From contig NZ_CP097263.1 of NCBI RefSeq assembly GCF_028622115.1, positions 2,728,001 through 2,792,000 of the forward strand: 64,000 nt of DNA. Direction: 5' to 3'. The translations under genes were made by a program, and so were the position numbers. This document shows positions 9,074-17,949 of this stretch, in pieces (the first letter of the stretch is position 1; the number at the start of each line of letters is the position of its first letter). The notes under the pieces were generated by a model. That model was given only the letters and a program-made list of their open reading frames with translations. It searched no databases and was not told the DNA's origin. The stretch comes from Kutzneria chonburiensis. Its GTDB lineage: Bacteria > Actinomycetota > Actinomycetes > Mycobacteriales > Pseudonocardiaceae.

Positions 9074-10065
9074 GCCTCATCGACGTGCACACCCACTACG
9101 TGCCGGCTCAGTGGCCCGCGCTGGGGTGGGACGACGCCCCGTGGCTGCGGGTGGACAGCGCCCGCGAGGCCGTGATCATGGTCGGTTCCACCGAGTTCCG
9201 GCGGATTCAGTCGAACTCATGGAACCACGCGGAACGCTTGGCCCACATGGACTCCGACGGCGTGGACACCCAGGTCGTCTCCCCCACCCCCGTGTTCTTC
9301 GGCTACGACCGGTCGGCGCGGGAGGGTGCTCGCATCGCCGAGGTGTTCAACGACGCCGCGTTGGAGATCACCGCCCCGTCCGGCGGACGGTTGATCCCGT
9401 TCTGTCAGGTTCCGTTGCAGGATCCCGATCTGGCCTGCCGGGAGCTGGACCGCTGCCTGGACAACGGTCATCGTGGCGTGGAGATCGGCAACCACGTCGG
9501 CGACCGCGACCTGGACGATCCCGGCATTGTCCAGTTCCTGCAACACTGCGCCGACCGCGGCGCGCCGGTTTTCGTGCACCCGTGGGGCATGCCGGCCTCG
9601 CCGCGGTTGAACCGCTGGATGGCCCGTTGGATCACCGGCATGCCGGCCGAGACGCACCTGTCGCTGGTCGCCATGGTTCTGGGCGGCGTCTTCGACCGCG
9701 TGTCCGACAACCTGCGCATCTGCTTCGCCCACGGCGGCGGTTCGTTCGCCTTCTGGTTGGGCCGCTTCGAGAACGCTTGGCACCAGCGGCACGATCTCCT
9801 TGGCACGTCAGAGAAGCCGCCGTCGGCGTATGTCGGTCGGTTCAGTGTGGACAGCGTCGTGTTCGAGCCGGCGGCTTTGCGTTTGTTGGTCGACACTCTT
9901 GGCGTGGACAACGTGATGGTCGGCAGCGACTACCCTTACCCGCTCGGGGAGCGCCCGGTGGGCCAGGTCGTGCGCTCGTCCGACTTCCTGACCCCGTCCG
10001 ATCGGGAGAAGATCATGAGCGGCAACGCGGAGCGGTTCCTGTCGCTTCCGGTGGCCGCTCAATGA
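9070..10065 (+). CDS. nbaD: 2-amino-3-carboxymuconate 6-semialdehyde decarboxylase
   Basis: A 331-residue amidohydrolase-superfamily zinc decarboxylase of the ACMSD family. It starts with IDVHTHYVP (HxH metal ligands). Further ligands are in VFVHPWGMP (His) and ICFAHGGGSF (His), and the final aspartate is in MVGSDYPYP. It removes CO2 from the dioxygenase product, giving 2-aminomuconate semialdehyde for the dehydrogenase at 6676. ATG 9070 overlaps the dioxygenase stop. Last gene of the operon; no clear hairpin follows before the convergent gene ending at 10133. Confidence 0.94.
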   Translation: MSLIDVHTHYVPAQWPALGWDDAPWLRVDSAREAVIMVGSTEFRRIQSNSWNHAERLAHMDSDGVDTQVVSPTPVFFGYDRSAREGARIAEVFNDAALEITAPSGGRLIPFCQVPLQDPDLACRELDRCLDNGHRGVEIGNHVGDRDLDDPGIVQFLQHCADRGAPVFVHPWGMPASPRLNRWMARWITGMPAETHLSLVAMVLGGVFDRVSDNLRICFAHGGGSFAFWLGRFENAWHQRHDLLGTSEKPPSAYVGRFSVDSVVFEPAALRLLVDTLGVDNVMVGSDYPYPLGERPVGQVVRSSDFLTPSDREKIMSGNAERFLSLPVAAQ

Positions 10066-10132
10066 CTGCCGCCTGGTAGCCGAGTACCGCGAAGCTGAGC
10101 ACTGGCACCGGGTCCGGCTGGCGGTGGCCTGA

Positions 10133-11119
10133 TCAGTCGTCGGGGATGCCGACGCCGCTGAGGGCGGGGACAGCGATCTCCCTGTTGCGCAGAGACTTTG
10201 TGGCGAGGCAGAACTGGGTCAACCGGTCGATGACGGTCTGCCCGACCGGGGTGTGACCCCAGATGCTGATGCTCTGATGGGTGGTCGGCTCCCAGGTGGA
10301 CTCGTCGACGGAGATCGGGTTCCAACCGACTTCCCACTCGAAGCCGGACGGGGTGCGGGCATAGAACGACAGCTCGCGGTCGTTGGTGTGCTGGCCGACG
10401 GACAGCGCCATGCCGAAGCCGAGTGCGCGCACCCGCTGGTAGGCGGCGAGCATGTCGTCCAACTCGGCGACCTGGATGTTGAGGTGCTGGATACGGGTGC
10501 GAATGGGGTCGATCCGTAGACCTCGAGTCGCGGCGACGGCGACGGAGTGGTGCCGGCTGTTGACCCGAAGGAACCGGATCTTGAGGCGGACGCCGCTGAT
10601 GGTCTCGTCGACGTAGTCGGAGAGCCGGGCGTCGAAGACGGTGTTGTAGTAGCCGCGCAGCTGGTGCGGCTCGGTGGTGGTGATGGCGACGTGGCCGAGC
10701 CCGCCCTCGCCGGTGACAAAACCCGTGACCGGCAAAGGATCCACGATGGGCGTGGTGAAGATCTCCTGGGCAAGGCCCTTCGGGCCGGGGAACCGCCAAA
10801 GCCGCTCGACGCCCCGCTGCGCGGCCTCGTCCGGGGTGCCCTCGGTGACCGGCACGCCACGGTCGACGACCCGGGCCAGGATGCGGTCGAAGGTCTCGTG
10901 GTCGTCGATGTGCCAGCCCAACGCGGTCGCATCCTCGGCGGGCCCGAGCTTCACCAGGAATCGGCACTGCCGGTCGTCCAGGCGAAAACGCATCGTGCCA
11001 TGGTCGAGGGTGTCGAGGTGCATGCCGATGGCGTCCACGCCGAACCGTCGCCAGTCGGCGAAGCGGCTGGTCTCGATGACGATGTACCCCAGGTGCACGG
11101 TGCCGAAGACGTCAACCAC
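10133..11119 (-). CDS. Extradiol ring-cleavage dioxygenase (VOC/BphC type)
   Basis: A 328-residue two-domain type I extradiol dioxygenase. The iron ligands appear as His in GHVAITTT (about residue 143), His in SVGQHTNDRELSFY and Glu in GFEWEVGW. It opens a catechol-like ring next to the two hydroxyls, yielding a meta-cleavage product for the hydrolase encoded directly upstream. GTG start at 11119 overlaps the hydrolase end by 8 bp, so both come from one transcript with the flavin hydroxylase at 11942-13384. The exact catechol is not identifiable; dihydroxybiphenyl- or steroid-catechol-type substrates are possible. Confidence 0.88.
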   Translation of the reverse strand: MVDVFGTVHLGYIVIETSRFADWRRFGVDAIGMHLDTLDHGTMRFRLDDRQCRFLVKLGPAEDATALGWHIDDHETFDRILARVVDRGVPVTEGTPDEAAQRGVERLWRFPGPKGLAQEIFTTPIVDPLPVTGFVTGEGGLGHVAITTTEPHQLRGYYNTVFDARLSDYVDETISGVRLKIRFLRVNSRHHSVAVAATRGLRIDPIRTRIQHLNIQVAELDDMLAAYQRVRALGFGMALSVGQHTNDRELSFYARTPSGFEWEVGWNPISVDESTWEPTTHQSISIWGHTPVGQTVIDRLTQFCLATKSLRNREIAVPALSGVGIPDD

Positions 11120-11945
11120 GGTGTCCTCCCACGAAGTCGGCGATCAACTGGTTGAACCGGGTGGCCTGCTCCCACTGCACCCAGTGCCCGGTGTTGGCGA
11201 ACAGCACGAGATCGCAGTTGGGCATCACGCGGACCAGCGCCACGCCGCCGGACGGGCGGTTCACCTTGTCCTTGGTGCCCCACAGGACAAGCGTCGGCAC
11301 GTCCAGGCGACGCAGCCGACGATCACGGGTGAGATCCATGCGCAGCAACGGTTTCAGTCCGGACGGACGGCGCAGTGGCGGGTTGGCGATCACCTCGGGG
11401 TCGAGGCTGGCCCGATAGCGCTCGTCGATCATACTGTCCGAAATGGACGATCCGTCGAACACCAGGTACGAACGGATGAACGTGGCCAGCTTCTCCCGGC
11501 TGGGCTTCGGATAGTAGCCCAGGAGATGCTGCAAACCCTTGGTGGGCAGCGACTTGGTGGTGCCGATACCACCCGGGCCCATCAGCACAAGGTTGTCCAC
11601 ACGACGGGGTGTGTCCAGGGCCAGCCGCAGCGCGGCCGAGCCGCCGTAGGAGTTGCCGACGAGCGTGGCCGACTCGATGTCCAACGCGTCCAGCACGCCA
11701 CGGACGCCGTCGGCCAGCGAGCCGAACGGGTCCGACTGGTCGATGGTCTTGCTGGACCGCCCGTAACCGGGCAGATCCGGCACGATCACCCGGTACTGCT
11801 TGGCCAAGGCGTCGATGTTGGCCCGGTAGGTGGGCACGCCGGAGGCGCCCGGCCCGCCGTCGTGCAACAGCACGACCGCCGGGCCGGTACCGGTCTCGGC
11901 CACGAAGATCTCGTGCCCGCCGGCCTTGATGGTGTGCTCGTTCAT
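11112..11945 (-). CDS. Meta-cleavage product hydrolase (alpha/beta hydrolase)
   Basis: A 277-residue alpha/beta hydrolase of the BphD/MhpC/HsaD type that breaks the C-C bond of the vinylogous keto acid made by extradiol cleavage. The oxyanion-hole segment LLHDGGPGASG, the nucleophile elbow GNSYGGSAAL (Ser about residue 100), the acid region LVLWGTKDKVN and the catalytic His in NTGHWVQWE are all present. ATG 11945 overlaps the hydroxylase stop (ATGA). Its position between hydroxylase and dioxygenase is the classic aromatic meta-pathway arrangement. Confidence 0.9.
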   Translation of the reverse strand: MNEHTIKAGGHEIFVAETGTGPAVVLLHDGGPGASGVPTYRANIDALAKQYRVIVPDLPGYGRSSKTIDQSDPFGSLADGVRGVLDALDIESATLVGNSYGGSAALRLALDTPRRVDNLVLMGPGGIGTTKSLPTKGLQHLLGYYPKPSREKLATFIRSYLVFDGSSISDSMIDERYRASLDPEVIANPPLRRPSGLKPLLRMDLTRDRRLRRLDVPTLVLWGTKDKVNRPSGGVALVRVMPNCDLVLFANTGHWVQWEQATRFNQLIADFVGGHRG

Positions 11946-13384
11946 GCCTTCCGCTTCCTGCTGGAGTGGACAAAACCGTCCGGCCGCACGGTGATCGCGT
12001 CGACCTTGTGCTGAGCGAGCCAGGCGACGAGCGCGCCGGCGATGTCGACGACACACCCTGATCGCGGTGTGGAACCGGGCGGCAGCACGGTGATCGCGCC
12101 GGGTTGCTCATGCCGGCTGAGCGTGGCCCAGCCGGGAGTCAGGTCGTCGAGCCGGCGGCGAGCGCCGGTGGAGTCGAGCACCCAAGGCTGCGGGATCTTC
12201 CGCCCGGTACCGGGGCCGCCGGTGAAAAACCCTTGTGCATAACGGGGTTCAGGGACCCAGCTCTGCCGCGTCATCAGCCGCAGCAACCACGGATTGCCGC
12301 CGAACCGCCTGAGCAGGGCGTTGCGGGCCCTGGTGACCGCCGGCCGGCGCTCGGTGATCAGCCGGCCGGCGAACACGGCCCGGCGCATGGTCGCCCGGAC
12401 ATGGGGTTTGCGCTCGGCCTCGTACGAATCGAGCACGCTGTCGGCCAGCTCGCCGCTGATCACCCCGGCCAGCTTCCAGCACAGGTTGGCCACATCCCGC
12501 ACGCCGGCGGCCATGCCCTGGCCGATCCACGGCGGCATCGCGTGCGCGGCATCGCCGGCCAGGAACACCCGGCCGATCCGCCAGCGCGCGGCGACCCGCA
12601 CATGGTGGCTGTAGACCACCGCCCGCAGCACCTCCACGTGCTCATCGGTGATGCCGTACCGGCCGAGCAGCGGCCAGACGTCGGCGGCGAGCTGCTCCGG
12701 ATCCTCCCCCGGCAGCGCCGGGAACTCCCAGCGGTGATGGTCGTGCGGGGACGGGATGTCGACCGCCGGCCGCCGCGGGTCACAGTGGAACCGCATCCGA
12801 TCACGGCCCGGCCACTCGCGCTTGACCTCGGCGTCGATGACCACCCAGCGGTCCTCGTGGGTCCGGCCGTCGAAGCTCACGCCCAGGCGCGTGCGGATCG
12901 GGCTGGACCCGCCATCGGCGGCGATGACGTACTTCGCCCGGACTGTCTCCCCGGGCAGCCGGATCTCCACACCGGCGGAATCCTGTGAGATGCCAAGGCA
13001 TTCCGCGTCGAGGCGCACGTCCACGTTCGGGAACCGCTTGACGCCCTGGCGCAGCGTGGCCTCCAGCACCGGCTGGTGGAAGAACAGCTGCGGCGGGTAG
13101 CCGTGGCCACGCGGCGTGAAGGCGGCGTCGAAGAAGGACCGGCCGTCGTGGTCGACGAAGCTGATCGGGCAGTCGCTGATCATGTCGCGGACCAGCTCGT
13201 CGGCCAGGCCGACCGACTGCCAGACGCGCAGCACCTCCTCGTCGGTGGAGATCGCCCTCGCCCGGGCGTACACCTCGGCGTCCCGCTCGACGACCAGCAC
13301 GGTCAGGCCGGCGGCGCCGAGCAGGTTGGCCGCGGTGACGCCGGTCGGGCCGTACCCGACGACGGCGACGTCGTAGTGGGACAC
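11942..13384 (-). CDS. FAD-dependent aromatic hydroxylase (MhpA-like)
   Basis: A 480-residue class A flavin monooxygenase. The N-terminal FAD motif VVGYGPTGVTAANLLG, the DG motif YVIAADGGSSPIR and the second FAD site FLAGDAAHAMPPWIGQGMA are intact. The family inserts one hydroxyl ortho to a phenolic OH using NAD(P)H, producing a catechol; MhpA acts on 3-(3-hydroxyphenyl)propionate. First gene of the minus-strand operon hydroxylase-hydrolase-dioxygenase. The 84-bp gap to the divergent TetR gene contains a long dyad that is the likely operator. Substrate is inferred only by pathway type. Confidence 0.9.
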   Translation of the reverse strand: MSHYDVAVVGYGPTGVTAANLLGAAGLTVLVVERDAEVYARARAISTDEEVLRVWQSVGLADELVRDMISDCPISFVDHDGRSFFDAAFTPRGHGYPPQLFFHQPVLEATLRQGVKRFPNVDVRLDAECLGISQDSAGVEIRLPGETVRAKYVIAADGGSSPIRTRLGVSFDGRTHEDRWVVIDAEVKREWPGRDRMRFHCDPRRPAVDIPSPHDHHRWEFPALPGEDPEQLAADVWPLLGRYGITDEHVEVLRAVVYSHHVRVAARWRIGRVFLAGDAAHAMPPWIGQGMAAGVRDVANLCWKLAGVISGELADSVLDSYEAERKPHVRATMRRAVFAGRLITERRPAVTRARNALLRRFGGNPWLLRLMTRQSWVPEPRYAQGFFTGGPGTGRKIPQPWVLDSTGARRRLDDLTPGWATLSRHEQPGAITVLPPGSTPRSGCVVDIAGALVAWLAQHKVDAITVRPDGFVHSSRKRKA

Positions 13385-13396
13385 CGGACCTCGTTC

Positions 13397-13438
13397 CTGT
13401 AGCGATCGCTCCAGTAGTTGCTGGAATGGTCGCTACAG
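13397..13438. promoter_or_regulatory. TetR operator in the hydroxylase/TetR intergenic region
   Basis: Perfect 9-bp arms CTGTAGCGA (13397-13405) and TCGCTACAG (13430-13438) flank an inner CTCCAG...CTGGA dyad. It lies between the divergent hydroxylase (start 13384) and TetR (start 13469) genes, the usual place for an autoregulating TetR site covering both promoters. Confidence 0.7.
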
Positions 13439-13468
13439 TAAGATGGTTTTGTCAAGGAGGTGGCCAGG

Positions 13469-14059
13469 ATGACCACGGAACGCAAGCGACGGGCCAACGG
13501 CGAGGAGTCGCGGCGGCGGATCCTCGACGCGGCGGCCGAGATCGCCGGCGAGCGCGGCTACGACGGCGCCAGCATCGCGCAGGTCAGCGCCCGCGCCGGG
13601 CTGCCGGCGAGCTCCATCTACTGGCACTTCAAGGACAAGGACGAGCTCATCGCGGCGGTCATCGAACGCAGCTTCGAGCAGTGGCTGCGGGCGTTCGACG
13701 AGCACGACGAGCGCGTGCCGGAGCTGGTCATGCGCATCGGCCGGGCGCTGATGCGGACTCCGGACTTCCTGCGGCTCGGACTGATGCTCACCTTGGAGAA
13801 GCGGCCGCGGGAGGCCAGCGCGCGGACGATGTTCCTCCAGGTCCGGGCGACCACCCTGGAACGAATCGCTTCGACGATCCGCGAATTCGCCCCCACGCTG
13901 GCCGACGACGCCGTGTCACTGCTGGCCACGTACGCGATGGCGGCGGTGGACGGCTTCTTCGTGGCCCACGAGATCGGCGGCGACTCGGTCGACCTGGCGG
14001 CCCTGTTCGAACTGCACGGCAAGGTGCTGGCCGACGCCGTGCGCCACGTGTCTGCCTAA
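13469..14059 (+). CDS. TetR-family regulator of the aromatic operon
   Basis: A 196-residue TetR repressor. The N-terminal HTH (RRRILDAAAEIAGERGYDG, then VSARAGLPASSIYWHFKDKDEL) occupies residues 15-65, followed by an all-helical ligand-binding domain. ATG 13469 is preferred over GTG 13460, because the AAGGAGG ribosome-binding site (13454-13460) overlaps that GTG and is correctly spaced for the ATG. Divergent from the hydroxylase operon with a shared dyad, so it probably represses it until an aromatic or acyl intermediate binds (inference). The LLM oxidoreductase follows after 1 bp. Confidence 0.9.
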   Translation: MTTERKRRANGEESRRRILDAAAEIAGERGYDGASIAQVSARAGLPASSIYWHFKDKDELIAAVIERSFEQWLRAFDEHDERVPELVMRIGRALMRTPDFLRLGLMLTLEKRPREASARTMFLQVRATTLERIASTIREFAPTLADDAVSLLATYAMAAVDGFFVAHEIGGDSVDLAALFELHGKVLADAVRHVSA

Positions 14060-14060
14060 T

Positions 14061-14993
14061 ATGGCGGCCATGGATCTGAGGATCTTCACCGAACCCCAGC
14101 AGGGCGCCACCTACGCCGACCTGCTGCGCGTGGCCAAATCCGCCGAGGCCTCGGGATTCGACGGCTTCTTCCGCTCCGACCACTACCTGACCATGGCCGG
14201 CGACGGCCAGCCAGGGCCGACCGACGCCTGGACAACGCTTTCCGCGCTGGCCGTGCAGACCGAGCGCATCCGCCTCGGCACGCTGGTCACCTCCGGCACC
14301 TTCCGCCTACCCGGCCCGCTGGCGATCGCCGTCGCCCAGGCCGACCAGATGTCCGGCGGCCGCGTCGAGCTCGGCCTCGGCGCCGGCTGGTTCGAGGCCG
14401 AGCACACCGCGTACGGCATCCCGTTCCCGCCGCTGGGCGAGCGCTTCGAGCGCCTCACCGAGCAGCTGGAGATCATCACCGGGCTGTGGTCGACGCCGTC
14501 CGGCCAGACCTTTTCCTTCGCCGGCAAGCACTACACCGTCGCCGACTCCCCTGCCCTGCCCAAGCCCGTCGCCCCGATCCCGGTGATCGTCGGCGGCACC
14601 GGCCCGCGCCGCACGCCCGCGCTGGCCGCCCGCTTCGCCACCGAGTTCAACGTGCCGTTCTCCCCCGTCGACCGGGCCGCCACCCAGTTCGACCGGGTGG
14701 CCCAGGCCTGCGTCGACGCCGGCCGCGACCCGTCGGAGATCGTCCGCTCCTGCGCCCACACCTTGGTCCTCGGCGACACCGAGGCCGAAGTCGCGCAGCG
14801 CGCGGCCGAACTGGGCCTGCGCACGGCCGATCCCAAGGACAATCCGCTGGCCGGGTCGCCGGCGCAGATCGTCGACCAGCTCGGCCGATGGCGCGAGCGC
14901 ACCGGCATCACCCGGGTTTACGTGCAGCTGCTGGACATCGTCGACCTCGACCAGCTGGACCTGGTGGCGTCGAAGATCGCTCCCCAGCTCTAG
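14061..14993 (+). CDS. LLM-class (F420-dependent) oxidoreductase
   Basis: A 310-residue TIM-barrel protein of the luciferase-like monooxygenase family. The start LRIFTEPQQGATYADLLRVAKSAE, the cofactor strand RIRLGTLVTSGTFRLPGPLA, and GGRVELGLGAGWFEAEHTAYG are typical of the F420-dependent subgroup. The family reduces or oxygenates small organic substrates with F420H2 or FMNH2. Starts ATG 14061 or ATG 14070 (MDLRIF); no ribosome-binding site separates them. It follows the TetR stop almost directly, so it is likely co-transcribed and part of the same aromatic response. Confidence 0.85.
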   Translation: MAAMDLRIFTEPQQGATYADLLRVAKSAEASGFDGFFRSDHYLTMAGDGQPGPTDAWTTLSALAVQTERIRLGTLVTSGTFRLPGPLAIAVAQADQMSGGRVELGLGAGWFEAEHTAYGIPFPPLGERFERLTEQLEIITGLWSTPSGQTFSFAGKHYTVADSPALPKPVAPIPVIVGGTGPRRTPALAARFATEFNVPFSPVDRAATQFDRVAQACVDAGRDPSEIVRSCAHTLVLGDTEAEVAQRAAELGLRTADPKDNPLAGSPAQIVDQLGRWRERTGITRVYVQLLDIVDLDQLDLVASKIAPQL

Positions 14994-15022
14994 GGGTCCG
15001 GCAACGACCGGCTCGCCGGTGG

Positions 15023-16207
15023 CTAGGTGAACACGCCTGGCCGCCGCGCGAGTACGTCACGGGCGATGTCGACCGGCCGGCGGCGGGACTGCCGGGCCAC
15101 CGTCTTCAGCAGTGCCTTGGCGTCGTGGATGGGGATTCCCCGTGCCGCGGCGAGGAATCCGACCGCCAGGTTGACGTCGTCCTCGTCGCCGGCGGCGGCG
15201 AGCTGATCGATCACGTCGTCGTCGGTGTCGGCCAGCACCAGCACGGTCGCGATGTCGGCGAACGCCTCCGCGTCGCGCGGCGGGCCGCCGGGGCTGCGGC
15301 GGTAGAGCGTCAGTGTGCCGGCGGTGAATGTGGCTGTGCGCAAGGGATACGCGAACACGCTGGCCACGCCCATGCCTTGGGCCGTCTCCGTGTACGACGG
15401 CCAGCGGTCGGCCGCGCGGCCGAGGTCCGGCAGCAACACCGGCTCGCCGGTCATGAACGCCTGCAACGCCGGCACCCGTCCAATGATCACCTGAAGTTCC
15501 TGCACCCGACGGGCCCAGCGGTCGCTGGCCGTGAGCAGGCACTGCACCGATCCCCCGCTGTACAACGTGATCGCGGCGCCGTCGATGCCGGGCAGCTCGT
15601 CGACGGCCGCCGCGCACAGCGCGTCGATGCACCGGCCCTCCCGGCCGGCGTGCAGCAGACGGTGCCAGAGTTGATCACGCCTCGACTGGGCGGCACTGGA
15701 CTGCGCGACCGCCCGCTTGTACCGGCCAGCCGCCAGCATCGCGTGCCGCACGATCGCCCCCGGCCGCCGCAAACTGCCGGCGTGGTCGAGGATCTCGTGC
15801 ACCGCGGTGACGTCCTCCACATGGTGCAACAGCCCGACCACCCGGCCGTCGTCGTCCAGCAGCGGGGAGTTCACCGGGCACCACACCTTCACCCGGAAGC
15901 CCGCCGGCTCGGCCGGGTCGGGGATGTCATAGCGCTGCACGCCCATGTCGTGCGGCACGCCGTGGCGCAGCACCCGCTCCAGGGAGGCGTTCAGCCGGCG
16001 CACCCCGTCCGCCGCCGGGTCGTTCGGGTTGTCCGGAAACGCGTCGAACAGCAACGTGTCCACCAGCTCGTCCGGATGCCGGGCCGTCGCGCGCAGATAG
16101 GCCGGATTCGCCGCCTGGATCTTCAGCTCGCAGTCCAGCAGGAGGTAGGGCGCGGTGGTCACCGCGAACACCTGACTGCCGGCCGTAGCTCTCAGCACCT
16201 CGTGCAT
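15023..16207 (-). CDS. PAS-GAF-ANTAR putative RNA-binding antiterminator
   Basis: A 394-residue regulator. It has an N-terminal PAS-like sensor (about 10-130, ending HHVEDVTAVHE) and a GAF-type domain (about 190-320, containing LPGIDGAAITLYSGGS and VASVFAYPLRTATFTAGTLTLY). A C-terminal ANTAR helix bundle follows (NLAVGFLAAARGIPIHDAKALL, then DIARDVL). ANTAR domains bind paired RNA hairpins and suppress transcription termination. ATG 16207 is used because GAGG lies 9 nt upstream; the GTG at 16213 would be too close to it. The gene stands alone, convergent with the LLM oxidoreductase, so its targets are unknown. Confidence 0.82.
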   Translation of the reverse strand: MHEVLRATAGSQVFAVTTAPYLLLDCELKIQAANPAYLRATARHPDELVDTLLFDAFPDNPNDPAADGVRRLNASLERVLRHGVPHDMGVQRYDIPDPAEPAGFRVKVWCPVNSPLLDDDGRVVGLLHHVEDVTAVHEILDHAGSLRRPGAIVRHAMLAAGRYKRAVAQSSAAQSRRDQLWHRLLHAGREGRCIDALCAAAVDELPGIDGAAITLYSGGSVQCLLTASDRWARRVQELQVIIGRVPALQAFMTGEPVLLPDLGRAADRWPSYTETAQGMGVASVFAYPLRTATFTAGTLTLYRRSPGGPPRDAEAFADIATVLVLADTDDDVIDQLAAAGDEDDVNLAVGFLAAARGIPIHDAKALLKTVARQSRRRPVDIARDVLARRPGVFT

Positions 16208-16419
16208 GGGCACCTACCTCGACGCCAGTTTGCGCTGGTCAGTATGGACCCGGCGGATGGCCTAGTCGAGCTTCGGCGGGTCCATCCACAGTGGACGTTC
16301 GGCGGCAAGTTCGATGACAGTGCTGTGAGCTGGGCGGATTGTCCGGCTATGGTGACGCCGTCGATCGAGGGGGGACCACGTTTCGGCTGCCCTCTCGTGT
16401 CCTGGAGACGAGGAGCTGC

Positions 16420-17943
16420 ATGCGCACGAGACTGAGAACGGCGGTGCTCGCCGGCATCGTGGCGGCCGGCACGGTGGCGGTGCCGGCGACCGCGCAGGCG
16501 ATCGCCGGCGGCGATCCGGTGGCCGCCGGGGCCGATCGCTACGTGGCGAAGATCAGCCTGGCCACGGCGGCGTGCACCGGTGTGCTGGTGGCCCCGCAGT
16601 GGGTGGCGACCGCCGCGTCGTGCTTCCCGGCGGCCGACATCGCGCAGGGCAAGCCCGGCTCCGCGACAACAGTTGTTGTCGGGCAGCCCGATCTGACGTC
16701 GGCCAACCACCTGATCGGTGTGACCGCCCTGGTCGGCCGGCCGGACCGGAACCTGGTGCTGGCCAAGCTGACCTATGCCGTCAACGACGTGACGCCGCTG
16801 CCGCTGGGCACGGCCGCGCCGACCGCCGCCGACACTGTCCGGATCGACGGCTTCGGGCGCACGGCTTCGGAGTGGGTGCCCAACCGGCTGTCCACCACGC
16901 CGCAGACCATCGGCGCCGTCACCGCGACGACGATGGCGCTGTCCGGCGCTCACGACCCGTGCAAGGGCGACGCGGGCGGGCCGGTGCTGCGGAGCGTCGG
17001 TGGGCGGACCGAGCTGGCCGGCCTGATCACCGCTTCGTGGGGGCATGGCTGTTTGAGCGAGACGGAGACGCGGTCCGGCTCGGTGGCGGTGCGGACGGAC
17101 GACATTGCCGGGTGGATCACCCAGCAGACCGCTCCGACGGCGCTGCGTTTCGTGAACCGGAACTCGCAGCGCTGCCTGGCGGTACAGGGCGCGAACAACG
17201 TCAACGACGCCCCGGCCTTCCAGTTCGACTGCCCGTCGGCGTACGACGACCAGGCCTGGCAGCTCCAGACGACGGCCGGCGGCACAATGATCAAGAACGC
17301 GTACACCGGGCGTTGTCTGATCGTGCACGGGGGTGGGGGCCCGCAGGTCGTGCAGTTCGACTGCCTGCCGCAGTTCGGCGACCAGTTCTGGGACATCGTG
17401 CCGCTGCTCAACGGCGTGCAGGTCCGCAACAAGGCGACCAACCTGTGCCTCTCGATCGGTGACGTGCCGAACGGGACACCGGCTACGACGGCTGCCTGCG
17501 ACGCCACGCACGCCGAGCAGACGTGGGACGAGAAGGCGGTGCCCGACCAGTTGCGGGTGGTGAACCGGGCGTCGAAGCAGTGCCTGGCCGTGCACGCCGA
17601 CAACAACGTCAACGACGCGCCGGCGTTCCAGTTCGACTGCGCGCCGCGCTACGCCGACCAGGTGTGGGAGCTGGACCCGGCCGGTGACAGCGGCTATCTG
17701 GTGCGCAACCACGCCACGAAGCGATGCCTCATCGTGCACGGGGGTGGGGGCGACCAGGCCGTGCAGTTCGACTGCCTGCCGCAGTTCGGGGACCAGTTCT
17801 GGGACACGATCACCGTCGGTGACGCCGTTCAGCTGCGCAACAAGGTGACTGGGCGGTGTTTGGGCATTGCCAGCGGGCTTGCGGTGCAGGCTCCGTGCAA
17901 TGTGACCAACGCTGACCAGGTGTGGGAGATCAGTCCGTTCTGA
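16420..17943 (+). CDS. Secreted S1-family pseudoprotease with two ricin-type beta-trefoil domains
   Basis: A 507-residue exported protein. It has a Sec signal (residues 1-27, ending ATAQA), then a chymotrypsin-fold domain starting IAGGDP. All three catalytic positions are replaced: the TAAHC His is Ser67 (ATAASCF), the Asp is Asn111 (RNLVLAKL) and the GDSGGP Ser is Ala185 (GDAGGP). From about residue 243 two beta-trefoil lectin domains follow, each with QxW-type repeats (DQAW, DQFW, EQTW; DQVW, DQFW, DQVW). It should bind carbohydrate and perhaps peptide, but not cleave. The two lectin halves repeat with a 411-bp period. GAGGAG precedes ATG 16420. It converges on the oxidoreductase ending at 17950. 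Confidence 0.9.
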   Translation: MRTRLRTAVLAGIVAAGTVAVPATAQAIAGGDPVAAGADRYVAKISLATAACTGVLVAPQWVATAASCFPAADIAQGKPGSATTVVVGQPDLTSANHLIGVTALVGRPDRNLVLAKLTYAVNDVTPLPLGTAAPTAADTVRIDGFGRTASEWVPNRLSTTPQTIGAVTATTMALSGAHDPCKGDAGGPVLRSVGGRTELAGLITASWGHGCLSETETRSGSVAVRTDDIAGWITQQTAPTALRFVNRNSQRCLAVQGANNVNDAPAFQFDCPSAYDDQAWQLQTTAGGTMIKNAYTGRCLIVHGGGGPQVVQFDCLPQFGDQFWDIVPLLNGVQVRNKATNLCLSIGDVPNGTPATTAACDATHAEQTWDEKAVPDQLRVVNRASKQCLAVHADNNVNDAPAFQFDCAPRYADQVWELDPAGDSGYLVRNHATKRCLIVHGGGGDQAVQFDCLPQFGDQFWDTITVGDAVQLRNKVTGRCLGIASGLAVQAPCNVTNADQVWEISPF

Positions 17944-17949
17944 CGGCGT

